From assembly GCF_013414345.1 (NCBI RefSeq), contig NZ_CP058670.1:1-64000 (forward strand): a DNA stretch of 64,000 nt, given 5' to 3'. The notes below the pieces were generated by a model, which saw only the letters and a list, made by a program, of their open reading frames with translations, made no database searches and had not been told where the DNA came from. The stretch is from Microcella indica (GTDB lineage: Bacteria; Actinomycetota; Actinomycetes; Actinomycetales; Microbacteriaceae). Shown here in pieces: positions 46,857 through 55,346 of the stretch. Within the stretch, counting starts at the first letter, position 1; every line of letters begins with the position of its first letter. A program made the translations under genes and the position numbers.

Positions 46857-48818
46857 GTGACTGACGCCTCCGCCAGCGGCATCGACCGCGCAGAACTCGA
46901 CCCAGACATCCGACCGCAGGACGACCTGTTCCGTCACGTGAACGGGCTGTGGCAGGCGCGCACGCCCATTCCCGCCGACAAGGCCCGCTACGGCTCGTTC
47001 ATGATCCTCGCGGAGGAGGCGGAGAAGGCGGTGCGCACGATCATCGAGGAGGCGCAGCTCGCCGAGCCCGGCACTCCCGAACGCAAGGTCGGCGATCTGT
47101 TCTCGAGCTTCATGGACGAGGAGCGCATCGAGGCGCTCGGCGCCGCCCCGCTGGAGCCTCTGCTCGCGCAGGTCGAAGCGGTGGCCGATCTCGAGGGCCT
47201 TCTCGCGACGACGGGGAGCCTCGAGCGGCAGGGTGCCCGAGGCTTCGTCCAGCTGTTCGTCGACACCGATCCGGGAGACCCCGAGCGCTACATCGTGCTC
47301 GTCGAGCAGGGCGGGCTGGGGCTGCCTGACGAGTCCTACTACCGCGTCGACGCGCACGAGGCGACGCGCACCGCCTACCTCGCCCACATCGAGAGGATGC
47401 TCGCGCTCGCGGGCCTCGACGACCCGGCCGCCCGTGCCGAGCGCGTCATGTCGCTCGAGACCGCGCTCGCCGGCCACCACTGGGACAACGTGCGCAACCG
47501 CGACGCTCAGGCGACCTACAACCTGCGCACGTGGGCCGAGTGGGCCGGTGCGGCCGAGGGAGTCGCCCTCGACGCGTGGCGCGAGGGTTACGGGATTCCG
47601 GCGACGGCGCTCGCCGAGGTCGTCGTGCGCCAGCCCGACTACACCCCCGGCCTCGCGGCCGAGCTGACCGGGCGCCCGCTCGAGCAGTGGCAGGACTGGC
47701 TGCGCTGGTCGATCGTGCGGTCCTTCGCCCCCTACCTCTCGGCGGCGTTCGTCGAGGCGAACTTCGACTTCTACGGCCGCACCCTCACGGGAGCGCAGGA
47801 GCAGCGGGCGCGCTGGAAGCGCGGCGTCGGCCTCGTCGAAGGAGCGATGGGCGAGGCGGTCGGCGCCGCCTATGTCGAGCGGCACTTCCGCCCCGAGGCG
47901 AAGCAGGAGATGGACGCCCTCGTGGCGACGCTCGTGGAGGCCTATCGGCAGAGCATCACGACTCTCGAGTGGATGACCCCGGCCACGCGCGAGAAGGCTC
48001 TCGAGAAGCTCGAGCGCTTCACCCCCAAGATCGGCTACCCCGTGCGCTGGCGCGACTACGGCTCGTTGGAGATCTCACCAGACGATCTGCTCGCGAACGT
48101 GCGTGCGGCGGGCGAGTTCGAGTTCCAGCGCGAGCTCGGCAAGGTGGGCAAGCCCATCGACCGTGACGAATGGTTCATGACCCCGCAGACCGTCAACGCG
48201 TACTACAACCCCGGCATGAACGAGATCGTCTTCCCCGCTGCCATCCTGCAGTACCCCTTCTTCGACGCCGAGCGGGATGCTGCGGCCAACTTCGGCGCGA
48301 TCGGCGCGGTCATCGGGCACGAGATCGGGCACGGCTTCGACGACCAGGGCTCGCGCTACGACGGCGACGGCCGGCTGCTCGACTGGTGGACGGAGGAGGA
48401 TCGCGCCGCCTTCGAGAAGAGAACCGCCTCCCTCATCGGTCAGTACGACGCGCTCGAGCCGCGGGAGACCCCCGGCCACCACGTGAACGGCGCCCTCACC
48501 ATCGGTGAGAACATCGGCGACCTCGGCGGTCTCGGCATCGCATGGAAGGCCTACCTGCTGTGGCTCGACGGCGCGGTGCCCCCGGTGATCGATGGCCTCA
48601 CGGCAGCTCAGCGATTCTTCCTCTCCTGGGCCCAGGCGTGGCAGATCGCCATCCGGCCGGAGGAGGCACTGCGCCTGCTCTCCATCGACCCGCACTCTCC
48701 GAACGAGTTCCGCTGCAACCAGATCGTGCGCAACATCGACGCCTTCTACGATGCGTTCGACGTCACCCCCGCGGATGCTCTGTGGCTCGCCCCCGAGGAG
48801 CGCGTGACCATTTGGTAG
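46857..48818 (+). CDS. M13 family zinc metallopeptidase (neprilysin/PepO-like)
   Basis: The 653-residue enzyme has the zinc motif HEIGHGFDDQGS near residue 488, the third-ligand motif GENIGDLGG near 550, and substrate-binding NAYYNPGMNEIVFPAAILQ. No signal peptide is seen, so it is probably cytosolic. GTG 46857 is eight bases after TACGCT, a possible near-leaderless start. It likely trims short peptides. Confidence 0.95.
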   Translation: MTDASASGIDRAELDPDIRPQDDLFRHVNGLWQARTPIPADKARYGSFMILAEEAEKAVRTIIEEAQLAEPGTPERKVGDLFSSFMDEERIEALGAAPLEPLLAQVEAVADLEGLLATTGSLERQGARGFVQLFVDTDPGDPERYIVLVEQGGLGLPDESYYRVDAHEATRTAYLAHIERMLALAGLDDPAARAERVMSLETALAGHHWDNVRNRDAQATYNLRTWAEWAGAAEGVALDAWREGYGIPATALAEVVVRQPDYTPGLAAELTGRPLEQWQDWLRWSIVRSFAPYLSAAFVEANFDFYGRTLTGAQEQRARWKRGVGLVEGAMGEAVGAAYVERHFRPEAKQEMDALVATLVEAYRQSITTLEWMTPATREKALEKLERFTPKIGYPVRWRDYGSLEISPDDLLANVRAAGEFEFQRELGKVGKPIDRDEWFMTPQTVNAYYNPGMNEIVFPAAILQYPFFDAERDAAANFGAIGAVIGHEIGHGFDDQGSRYDGDGRLLDWWTEEDRAAFEKRTASLIGQYDALEPRETPGHHVNGALTIGENIGDLGGLGIAWKAYLLWLDGAVPPVIDGLTAAQRFFLSWAQAWQIAIRPEEALRLLSIDPHSPNEFRCNQIVRNIDAFYDAFDVTPADALWLAPEERVTIW

Positions 48819-49720
48819 ATCTGCCCCTGACGCGCACGCCGGGAGCCCACGCGGGCTCCCCTCCGGCGGCGCGCCACCGGGCGGATCAGAGGGAGCCGGG
48901 GTTTCGAGCGTCGTACCGTGCCCTCGGGGCCGTCGCTCTCGAAGGTGCGAGGGTCTCGGTTGCCGTGAGCGATCTCGCGACAGGCGGGAGCGTCTTCGCC
49001 GTCGACGAGCGCATCGTCCTCCCCACCGCCTCCGTCGGCAAGATCCTGCTGCTCATCGAGGTGAGCGCGCGTCTCACGGAGCGCTCGGTCTCGGACTTCG
49101 CGATCATCGACCGCGTCGACGGCGACGCGGTGGCAGACAGCGGACTCTGGCGGCATCTGCAGGCGCCAGCCTTCCCGCTCGGCGATCTGGCGGCGCTCGT
49201 GGGGGCGACGAGCGACAATCTCGCGACGAACGCGCTGCTGCGCCAGATCGGCCTGCCGGCGGTGCGCGCGCGCTCGGAGAAGCTCGGGCTCGCCCGCACG
49301 GCGCTGCTCGATCGGGTGCGCGACGAACGCGGCCCCGACCACGCTCCGCAGCTCTCCGTGGGCTCGACCGCCGAACTCGCGTGGCTTTTCCACGCTCTCG
49401 CCCACGGCCACATCGTCGACGAGGAGACGAGTCAACGGGTGCTCGGGTGGCTCTCGCTCAATGCCGACCTCTCCCTCGTCGCGGGGTCGTTCGGGCGAGA
49501 CCCGCTGGCGCACCGAGGCGTCGAGCACAACACCTGGATGGTCAACAAGACCGGCACGGACGCAGGCGTGCGCTCGGAGGCGGGTGTTCTGCGGGGCCCG
49601 CGCGCCGGGGTCTCCTACGCGGTGTCCGTGCACTTCGAGGACACCGACCTGGGTCGGCGACTGCGCGTGATCGACGCCCTGCGCACCTTCGGGCTCGACC
49701 TGCTCGAGTACGTGCACTGA
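48812..49720 (+). CDS. class A beta-lactamase-fold serine hydrolase
   Basis: The protein has SVGK (SxxK nucleophile, about residue 74), SDN in TSDNLATN, and KTG in VNKTGTDAG, all in class A beta-lactamase order. No export signal is seen, which argues against a secreted resistance enzyme. The start is uncertain: TTG 48812 overlaps the M13 stop and keeps the full fold, while GTG 48965 would remove the first beta strand. A hairpin at 48841-48860 lies in the N-terminal coding part. Function beyond the fold is unknown. Confidence 0.8.
   Translation: MVDLPLTRTPGAHAGSPPAARHRADQREPGFRASYRALGAVALEGARVSVAVSDLATGGSVFAVDERIVLPTASVGKILLLIEVSARLTERSVSDFAIIDRVDGDAVADSGLWRHLQAPAFPLGDLAALVGATSDNLATNALLRQIGLPAVRARSEKLGLARTALLDRVRDERGPDHAPQLSVGSTAELAWLFHALAHGHIVDEETSQRVLGWLSLNADLSLVAGSFGRDPLAHRGVEHNTWMVNKTGTDAGVRSEAGVLRGPRAGVSYAVSVHFEDTDLGRRLRVIDALRTFGLDLLEYVH
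48841..48860 (+). terminator. hairpin after the M13 peptidase gene
   Basis: GGGAGCCC (48841-48848) pairs perfectly with GGGCTCCC (48853-48860) around four bases, 22 bases after the M13 stop. It may end that transcript. If so, the hydrolase downstream needs its own promoter and a start after 48860. Confidence 0.5.
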
Positions 49721-50012
49721 GGTTTCATCATGCCTCTCCCCAGTCCTGGGGTAGACAAGTCTGTTCAGGCTGTCCCCCAAAGGGCGGACCGAGTAGTCTC
49801 CTATCGGCCTCGAACTGCGCCCACCCGACGTTGACGCAGGGTCGAGACACAACCCGAATATCTCAACCCGAACACCCGAACCCGACCGCTCCGGTCGGTG
49901 CCGATGATCTCCCCGGATCTCGGTGCCGTCGACTCGAGCAGCCGGAACCCGAAGCACCCTGCGCCGCGCACCCCCGCGGCGTGAGGCTCCAACCCCCCAG
50001 GAGCGCACCACC
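49721..50012 (+). promoter_or_regulatory. upstream region and leader of the first LAxTG surface protein
   Basis: This 292-bp gap has no gene. CCCCAG (49738-49743) and CTGGGG (49746-49751) form a palindrome that could be an operator. Near the end, GCTCC (49986-49990) can pair with the ribosome binding site GGAGC (50000-50004). The motif CACAACCCGAATATC (about 49848-49862) resembles CACAACTGAATATC before the paralogous gene at 53.4 kb, so the leader is partly conserved. Confidence 0.5.
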
Positions 50013-51290
50013 ATGTCTCGTAAAGCAACCCGCCGTGCCGAACGTGCCACCTCGCTGCGTCGGCGCATCCTCGCCGGAGCCACCGCGGTCATCGTCGGCC
50101 TCGGACTCGCCGTAGGCGGCGTCACGCCCGCGATGGCCACGCCGCCGTCCTCATCGCTGCCGACGATCGCCGGAGTCACCTTCACCCAGGAGAACGGGCT
50201 CACGTGCGACAAGGCCGGTTATCAGAAGCCTGGGGCGATGAACGCGAGCAGCGGCACGTTCACCGCACCGTGGGGCTCTGCGACGTGGACCCAGAACGGA
50301 GCCTTCAACTGGACTCTCACGCCCGGCTATGACGTTGATTTCTGCGTGAAGGGGTCGACGATCGTCGCGGGCATCGACTCGAGCGCATATGACGGTTCCT
50401 CGTTCGACTTCAAGTCGCAGACGGGGCACGGCACCTCTCACGTCGGGTACCGCATTGTCTCGACACCGGAACCGACGATGATCGTCGACTGCGTCGAGAT
50501 CAGCTACGAGACGCAGCGGCCGCTGAACGGCGCGGACCACATCAACGTCGACGTCGTGTACAACGGGGTCGAGGGTCAGATCAACCTCGAGATCAACGAC
50601 AACAAGCTCGCGAACGGCGACCCGGACAGCACTTCCGGATTCCACGCATACCTCAAGTTCGCGGCCGCTTTCGGCATCGACGACGTGAAGATTCCCATCT
50701 CGCAGGAGGAGCTCGACTCGGGTGTTCTGCGATTCGAGTACGGGCAGTACTTCACCGGCACCTGGACGATCGAGTGGGTGCAGTTCAACAGCACGTACTT
50801 CAACCAGGATCGCGACGAGCTCGAGTTCGTCACGTGCGGCGACCTGCCCACGGACGAGCTCGTCGTGCCGACGGCCTCCATGCAGCAGCTGACGTGCGAC
50901 ACCGATGGCTCCTACACGCTCGGCGATGTCGAGGGCGTCGTCTGGTTCGTCTCGATCGACGGTGGCGAGTACGCCGAGACGCCGCACGGCACGTACCCCG
51001 TGACGAGCGCCCAGACCGTCGATGTGCGCGCTGAGACCTCCAGCGACGACTACGGCTTCGCGGCGGAGACGCAGACCGAGTGGACGTTCGGATTCCTGGA
51101 ACCCACCGACTGCCCGGCGCCGCCCGAGTGCATCCCCGACGAGTACATCTCGTACACGTACGACGCCAGCACCAACTCGGGCGTCGTCACCGTCACCCAG
51201 CCCGCCGGTGACGACTACACCGACCAGCTGTGCGCGCCGCTCTACGTGACCGCAGCCGCGTGGGCCTTCAACAGCCCCACGTCCCTGTGA
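50013..51290 (+). CDS. secreted surface protein, N-terminal part (cut by in-frame TGA)
   Basis: The 425-residue product has a signal peptide (cleavage near AMA|T, residue 42) and a first domain (about 48-150) that closely matches the start of the protein at 53466: GLTCDKAGYQKP, DVDFCVKGSTIVAGID, GYRIVSTPEPT. Further beta-rich, Cys-containing domains follow. It has no wall anchor. The reading frame continues without shift past TGA 51288-51290 into the next entry, which has the anchor. Family context (LWTQTLVD-like) suggests the TGA replaces TGG (Trp). It is either a nonsense mutant, a readthrough site or a sequencing error. Confidence 0.8.
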   Translation: MSRKATRRAERATSLRRRILAGATAVIVGLGLAVGGVTPAMATPPSSSLPTIAGVTFTQENGLTCDKAGYQKPGAMNASSGTFTAPWGSATWTQNGAFNWTLTPGYDVDFCVKGSTIVAGIDSSAYDGSSFDFKSQTGHGTSHVGYRIVSTPEPTMIVDCVEISYETQRPLNGADHINVDVVYNGVEGQINLEINDNKLANGDPDSTSGFHAYLKFAAAFGIDDVKIPISQEELDSGVLRFEYGQYFTGTWTIEWVQFNSTYFNQDRDELEFVTCGDLPTDELVVPTASMQQLTCDTDGSYTLGDVEGVVWFVSIDGGEYAETPHGTYPVTSAQTVDVRAETSSDDYGFAAETQTEWTFGFLEPTDCPAPPECIPDEYISYTYDASTNSGVVTVTQPAGDDYTDQLCAPLYVTAAAWAFNSPTSL

Positions 51291-51302
51291 ACGCAGACTC
51301 TC

Positions 51303-53291
51303 GTGGACTCCGAGGAGATCAACGACGGTGTCGCGATCACGGAGGTCGGCGAGTACGAGTACGGCATTCCGGTCGACTGCGGCCAGGGCGACATCTACGC
51401 TTCGCGCACCGCCTTCCCGAACCCCTCCCCGCTGCTCAACGGGCCCAACCAGCCCGCATGGCCCGAGGGCGTGACGCCGTGGGACTTCGAAGAGCGCTTC
51501 TTGCACAACATGGGGTTCGACGGCCCGAACCCGACCTACACCTACACCGATCCCGGGTGCAACGCGGAAACCCCGATCGCGCCGACCGTGAGCTACATCG
51601 TCGAGTGCGGAACATACGGCTCGATCTCTCTGCCTGACGACAACCCCTACGTCTCGTACACCGTCCGCAATGCGGACGGCGACATCGTCGACGTCGAGGC
51701 TGCTCGCGAGGGCGAGTTCACCGTCACCGCGCACGCCTCCTTCCCCTACATCCTGAAGGACTACCCCGAGGGCGGCTGGACCTACGACCTCGGCGAGTAC
51801 GTCGAGTGCCCCGTGACCCCCACGGCCACGCCGACCCCTGAGACCTGCCTCGACGGCAACGGCACGATCGTCTTCGGAGACGTCGACGGCATCGCCAGCT
51901 ACTCCGTGGAGGGCATCGAGGGCACCTTCGCTCCCGGCGCGACTCTCACGGGCCTCTCGGCCGACACCTACACCGTGACCGCTGTGGCCGAGGACGGCCT
52001 CGAGCTCGCCACCGGCTCCTCACCGTTCGACGTCGAGGTCACGTCCTCGACCGAGAACTGCGGCGTCGCGACTGCCTCAGTGGACACCACCGACCCGTCG
52101 TGCTTCAGCGGTGAGACGCTGGATGAGTCCGGATTCTCATTCTCCGACGGTGTCACCTGGTCGGTCATCGACGACGGGGCGACAAGCGGCGCCTTCGAGG
52201 TACTGTTCACGGCTCCCGAGGGCAGCCTGTTCAGCAACGGGACGCGGACCCTCATGGCCACCGGGGATCTTGCTCCGGCGCTCGGCGAGGACGAGTGCGT
52301 CCTGCCCGTGACGAATGCGTTCCTGGCCTTCACCGACGCCACGTGCCTCGAGTCGCAGGCACTCGACGTCGACGGCTTCCTGTTCGACTCCGAGCTCGCC
52401 TCGATCGACGAGACGACGGTGGAGGAGAACGGTGACTACACGGTCGTCTTCACGGCGGTCGGAGCCAACACGACGTTCGACCAGAGCCCCGACGTCGATG
52501 CGGAGGGCCGCGAGGTCTCGACGGACGGCAAGACGCTGACCTTCACGGGCACTCTCGAGGGTCCCAACGAGGAGCTGTGCGAGCAGCTGCCCGTCGTCGA
52601 CCCGTTCGAGTACGTCGACACGTGCCTCACGGCGACCTACGCGCTCTATTTCGTCGAGGGCCTCACCTACTGGGTGACGGTCAATGACGACGAGCCCTTC
52701 GAGGTCGCCTTCGGCGAGAACGAGGTGTCGAAGACGTTCGCCGCGAACCCGGGCGACTACGTCCTCGCGACGCCGGTCGCTAACCCCGGCTATGTGCTCG
52801 CCCCCGACCAGCCGGCACCGCTCGAGCGCACGTTCAACACCTACCCGGACGGCTGCCAGCTGCCCGAGCTCGCCAACTGGCCGGCAAGCGCGACGGCGAC
52901 CGACGAGGTCTGCACGCCCTTCGGCGTGACGAGCGGATCGATCACCGTGCAGTTCTCGACCGGTCCGGAGGAGAACCCGAACCCGGTGCGTTACTACCTC
53001 GCCTACGGCACGGACGCTGAGCAGGAACTCACCGCGGAGACCACCACGCTGCCCGACGGTGACTACGTCGTGACAGCCGTGCTCACCGATCCGGAGGACA
53101 GCCTCAACGATTCCGGCAGCGACCCCGTGAGCTTCCCCCTCACGATCGGGGCCGCTGACGAGAGCGACTGCGACCTGCCGACGCTCGCGATCACCGGGGC
53201 GAGCAACGCCGTGACCGGAGTCGGTATCGGCGCGGTCATCATCATCCTCGCGGGGCTCGGCTTCGTGCTTCGACGCCAGCTCGTGGAATAG
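51303..53291 (+). CDS. surface protein, C-terminal part with LAxTG anchor (continues the frame of the preceding gene)
   Basis: The 662-residue reading starts at GTG 51303 with no ribosome binding site and no signal peptide, so alone it could not reach the wall. It holds repeated beta-rich domains of about 100 residues, a final NWPAS...ENPNP domain shared with the downstream paralog, and the sorting signal LAITG, hydrophobic segment, RRQLVE. With the preceding entry it forms one 1093-codon frame (50013-53291). I treat the two as halves of one gene. Confidence 0.75.
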   Translation: MDSEEINDGVAITEVGEYEYGIPVDCGQGDIYASRTAFPNPSPLLNGPNQPAWPEGVTPWDFEERFLHNMGFDGPNPTYTYTDPGCNAETPIAPTVSYIVECGTYGSISLPDDNPYVSYTVRNADGDIVDVEAAREGEFTVTAHASFPYILKDYPEGGWTYDLGEYVECPVTPTATPTPETCLDGNGTIVFGDVDGIASYSVEGIEGTFAPGATLTGLSADTYTVTAVAEDGLELATGSSPFDVEVTSSTENCGVATASVDTTDPSCFSGETLDESGFSFSDGVTWSVIDDGATSGAFEVLFTAPEGSLFSNGTRTLMATGDLAPALGEDECVLPVTNAFLAFTDATCLESQALDVDGFLFDSELASIDETTVEENGDYTVVFTAVGANTTFDQSPDVDAEGREVSTDGKTLTFTGTLEGPNEELCEQLPVVDPFEYVDTCLTATYALYFVEGLTYWVTVNDDEPFEVAFGENEVSKTFAANPGDYVLATPVANPGYVLAPDQPAPLERTFNTYPDGCQLPELANWPASATATDEVCTPFGVTSGSITVQFSTGPEENPNPVRYYLAYGTDAEQELTAETTTLPDGDYVVTAVLTDPEDSLNDSGSDPVSFPLTIGAADESDCDLPTLAITGASNAVTGVGIGAVIIILAGLGFVLRRQLVE

Positions 53292-53465
53292 CCCCGCGAC
53301 CACAGCGCAGCCCGGCGTGCCGGACCGACCCGAAAACGGTCTGTCGCGCCGGGTTGCATCACCCCCACAACTGAATATCCCAGCAGTACCCGCTACAACC
53401 CACCCGAACCTCACACGCCGTACCCGACGCGCGAGGCTCCTCCTCACCCTTCAGGAGCAAAGATC
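53292..53465 (+). promoter_or_regulatory. leader of the second LAxTG surface protein
   Basis: CCCGGCG and CGCCGGG arms (about 53311-53353) may form a terminator for the upstream gene. CACAACTGAATATC (about 53376-53389) recalls the other leader. GCTCC (53436-53440) can pair with GGAGC (53454-53458) of the ribosome binding site before ATG 53466, as in the paralog. Confidence 0.5.
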
Positions 53466-55256
53466 ATGAGAACTCGACAGCGTATCCTCGCGGCTGCGAC
53501 GGCCACAGTCGTCGCACTCGGCATGAGTCTCGGCGGCGCTGGCGCCGCCTTCGCCGACCACAATGGCGGTGGAGCCACGGTCGATGACCTGCCTACCGTG
53601 ACCGGTGTCACCCTCACCGACGACAACGGCCTGACGTGCGACGGCGCGGGTTACACCAAGCCCGACGCGATGAACGCGCCCTCGGGCACCTACTCCGCCG
53701 ATTGGGGATCGGTGTCCTGGAACGGCGCGAGCTTCACGTGGACACTCAACGCCCAGTACGACGTGGACTTCTGCGTCAAGGGCTCGACCCTGGTCGCGGG
53801 CGTCGATACGTCGGCGTTCGCCGGTACGACCTACGACTTCTCGGCGCAGACGGGGCACGACATCTCACACACGGGCTTCCGCATCGTGTCGACTCCGCAG
53901 CCGACGCCGGTCACCCCGAGCGCGACGGCGACGCAGTACAGCTGCGTCGATGAGGCCGTGGCGGGCGGATACATCACGGTCGACCTCACCGTGCCGGGAG
54001 TCACTTACTCGATCGAGGACGAGTCGGGCAACCCCGTGGCGTTCGACGGGACCACCGGTCGTACCGCCGCTCTACCCGCTGGCGACTACACCGTCGCCGG
54101 CGTCGATGCGGACTCCGGTGATCTGTACACCGCGACGCCACTCAACCAGAACGCGACGATCAACGAGTTCACCGAGGACTGCACTGACCTGCCGACGTTC
54201 CCCAACTGGCCGGCATCGGTGACCGTGACCGATGAGGCGTGCGTCGACTACACGGTGACCGACGGCGCGATCAACGTCGTGTTCCCGGAGGGCTCGGAGG
54301 AGAACCCGAACCCGATCCGGTACTTCATCGACTACGAGGGTGAGGACGAGCAGGAGCTCACCCAGGAGTCGACGGTGGTGCCGGCGGGCAGTTATGTCGT
54401 CACTGCTGTGGTCACCGACCTCAATGACAGCGTCAACGACAGCGGTACGAGCGCGGAGTTCCCGGTCACGGTCGAGGGCGTCGACGCGGCGGCGTGCACT
54501 GATCTGCCCTCCTACCCGAATTGGCCGGCATCGGTGACGGTGACGGATGAGCAGTGCGTGCAGTTCTCCGTGACCGACGGCGCGATCAACGTCGTGTTCC
54601 CGGAGGGCTCGGAGGAGAACCCGAACCCGATCCGGTACTTCATCGACTACGAGGGTGAGGACGAGCAGGAGCTCACCCAGGAGTCGACGGTGGTGCCGGC
54701 GGGCAGTTATGTCGTCACTGCTGTGGTCACCGACCTCAATGACAGCGTCAACGACAGCGGTACGAGCGCGGAGTTCCCGGTCACGGTCGAGGGCGTCGAC
54801 GCTGAGGAGTGCGACTTCGACTTCCCGACCTTCCCGAACTGGCCCGCCTCGGTCTCCACCACGGACGAGGTCTGCGGACCCTTCGACGTCGTGAGCGGCT
54901 CGATCACGGTCACGTTCCCGGCCGGGTCGGTCGAGAACCCCACGCCGGTGCGCTACTTCATCGACTACGAGGGTGAGAACGAGCAGGAGCTCACTGAGGA
55001 GACAACTCAGGTTCCCGCTGGCAGCTATGTCGTGACCGCCGTCGTGACGGACCCGAACGACAGCGTCAACGACAGTGGCACGAGCGACGTCTTCGCGGTC
55101 GCCGTAGCCGGTCAGGACGCCGACGAGTGCGGTGAGCTCGAGACGCTGGCCTACACGGGAGCGAGCGACCTCACGGGTGCCTTCGGGCTCGCGGCACTGC
55201 TCATCACCCTCACCGGCATGGGCATGGTCGTCGCACGCCGTCGCGTGGAGGCCTAG
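53466..55256 (+). CDS. LAxTG surface protein with tandem NWPAS repeats
   Basis: The 596-residue protein has a signal peptide (cleavage near AFA|D, residue 30), a first domain shared with the 50013 protein (GLTCDGAGYTKP, DVDFCVKGSTLVAG), a short SdrD-like domain (about 150-238), then three repeats of 105 residues. Each has NWPAS, ENPNP or ENPTP, RYFIDYEGE and NDSGTS. Repeats one and two are nearly identical. It ends with LAYTG, a hydrophobic segment and RRRVEA. ATG 53466 follows AGGAG. It is probably anchored by the class E sortase; its ligand is unknown. Confidence 0.88.
   Translation: MRTRQRILAAATATVVALGMSLGGAGAAFADHNGGGATVDDLPTVTGVTLTDDNGLTCDGAGYTKPDAMNAPSGTYSADWGSVSWNGASFTWTLNAQYDVDFCVKGSTLVAGVDTSAFAGTTYDFSAQTGHDISHTGFRIVSTPQPTPVTPSATATQYSCVDEAVAGGYITVDLTVPGVTYSIEDESGNPVAFDGTTGRTAALPAGDYTVAGVDADSGDLYTATPLNQNATINEFTEDCTDLPTFPNWPASVTVTDEACVDYTVTDGAINVVFPEGSEENPNPIRYFIDYEGEDEQELTQESTVVPAGSYVVTAVVTDLNDSVNDSGTSAEFPVTVEGVDAAACTDLPSYPNWPASVTVTDEQCVQFSVTDGAINVVFPEGSEENPNPIRYFIDYEGEDEQELTQESTVVPAGSYVVTAVVTDLNDSVNDSGTSAEFPVTVEGVDAEECDFDFPTFPNWPASVSTTDEVCGPFDVVSGSITVTFPAGSVENPTPVRYFIDYEGENEQELTEETTQVPAGSYVVTAVVTDPNDSVNDSGTSDVFAVAVAGQDADECGELETLAYTGASDLTGAFGLAALLITLTGMGMVVARRRVEA
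54181..55125 (+). repeat. three 315-bp tandem repeats in the surface protein gene
   Basis: Units begin near 54181, 54496 and 54811, with an offset of 315 bp (105 codons). Bases 54255-54487 and 54570-54802 are identical over 233 bp, including synonymous positions, so units one and two were copied or homogenised recently. Unit three is clearly diverged. A further single related unit closes the upstream paralog. Confidence 0.92.
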
Positions 55257-55282
55257 GAACAACGCCTAGCAGTCACTGACGC

Positions 55283-55334
55283 ACAGCACCACGAACCGGG
55301 TGTCGCCCTCCAGGCGGCACCCGGTTCGTGCTGT
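55283..55334 (+). terminator. strong terminator after the second surface protein
   Basis: ACAGCAC plus ACGAACCGGGTG (55283-55302) pairs with CACCCGGTTCGT plus GCTGT (55318-55334), a stem of about 17 pairs with one bulge. It follows the surface protein stop by 26 bases. Confidence 0.8.
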
Positions 55335-55346
55335 CACGCTAGAGGC

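Noticed and set aside
48821-49720. Acquired beta-lactamase resistance gene
   Set aside because: It has class A fold motifs but no export signal and host-like composition, so a resistance role is not supported.
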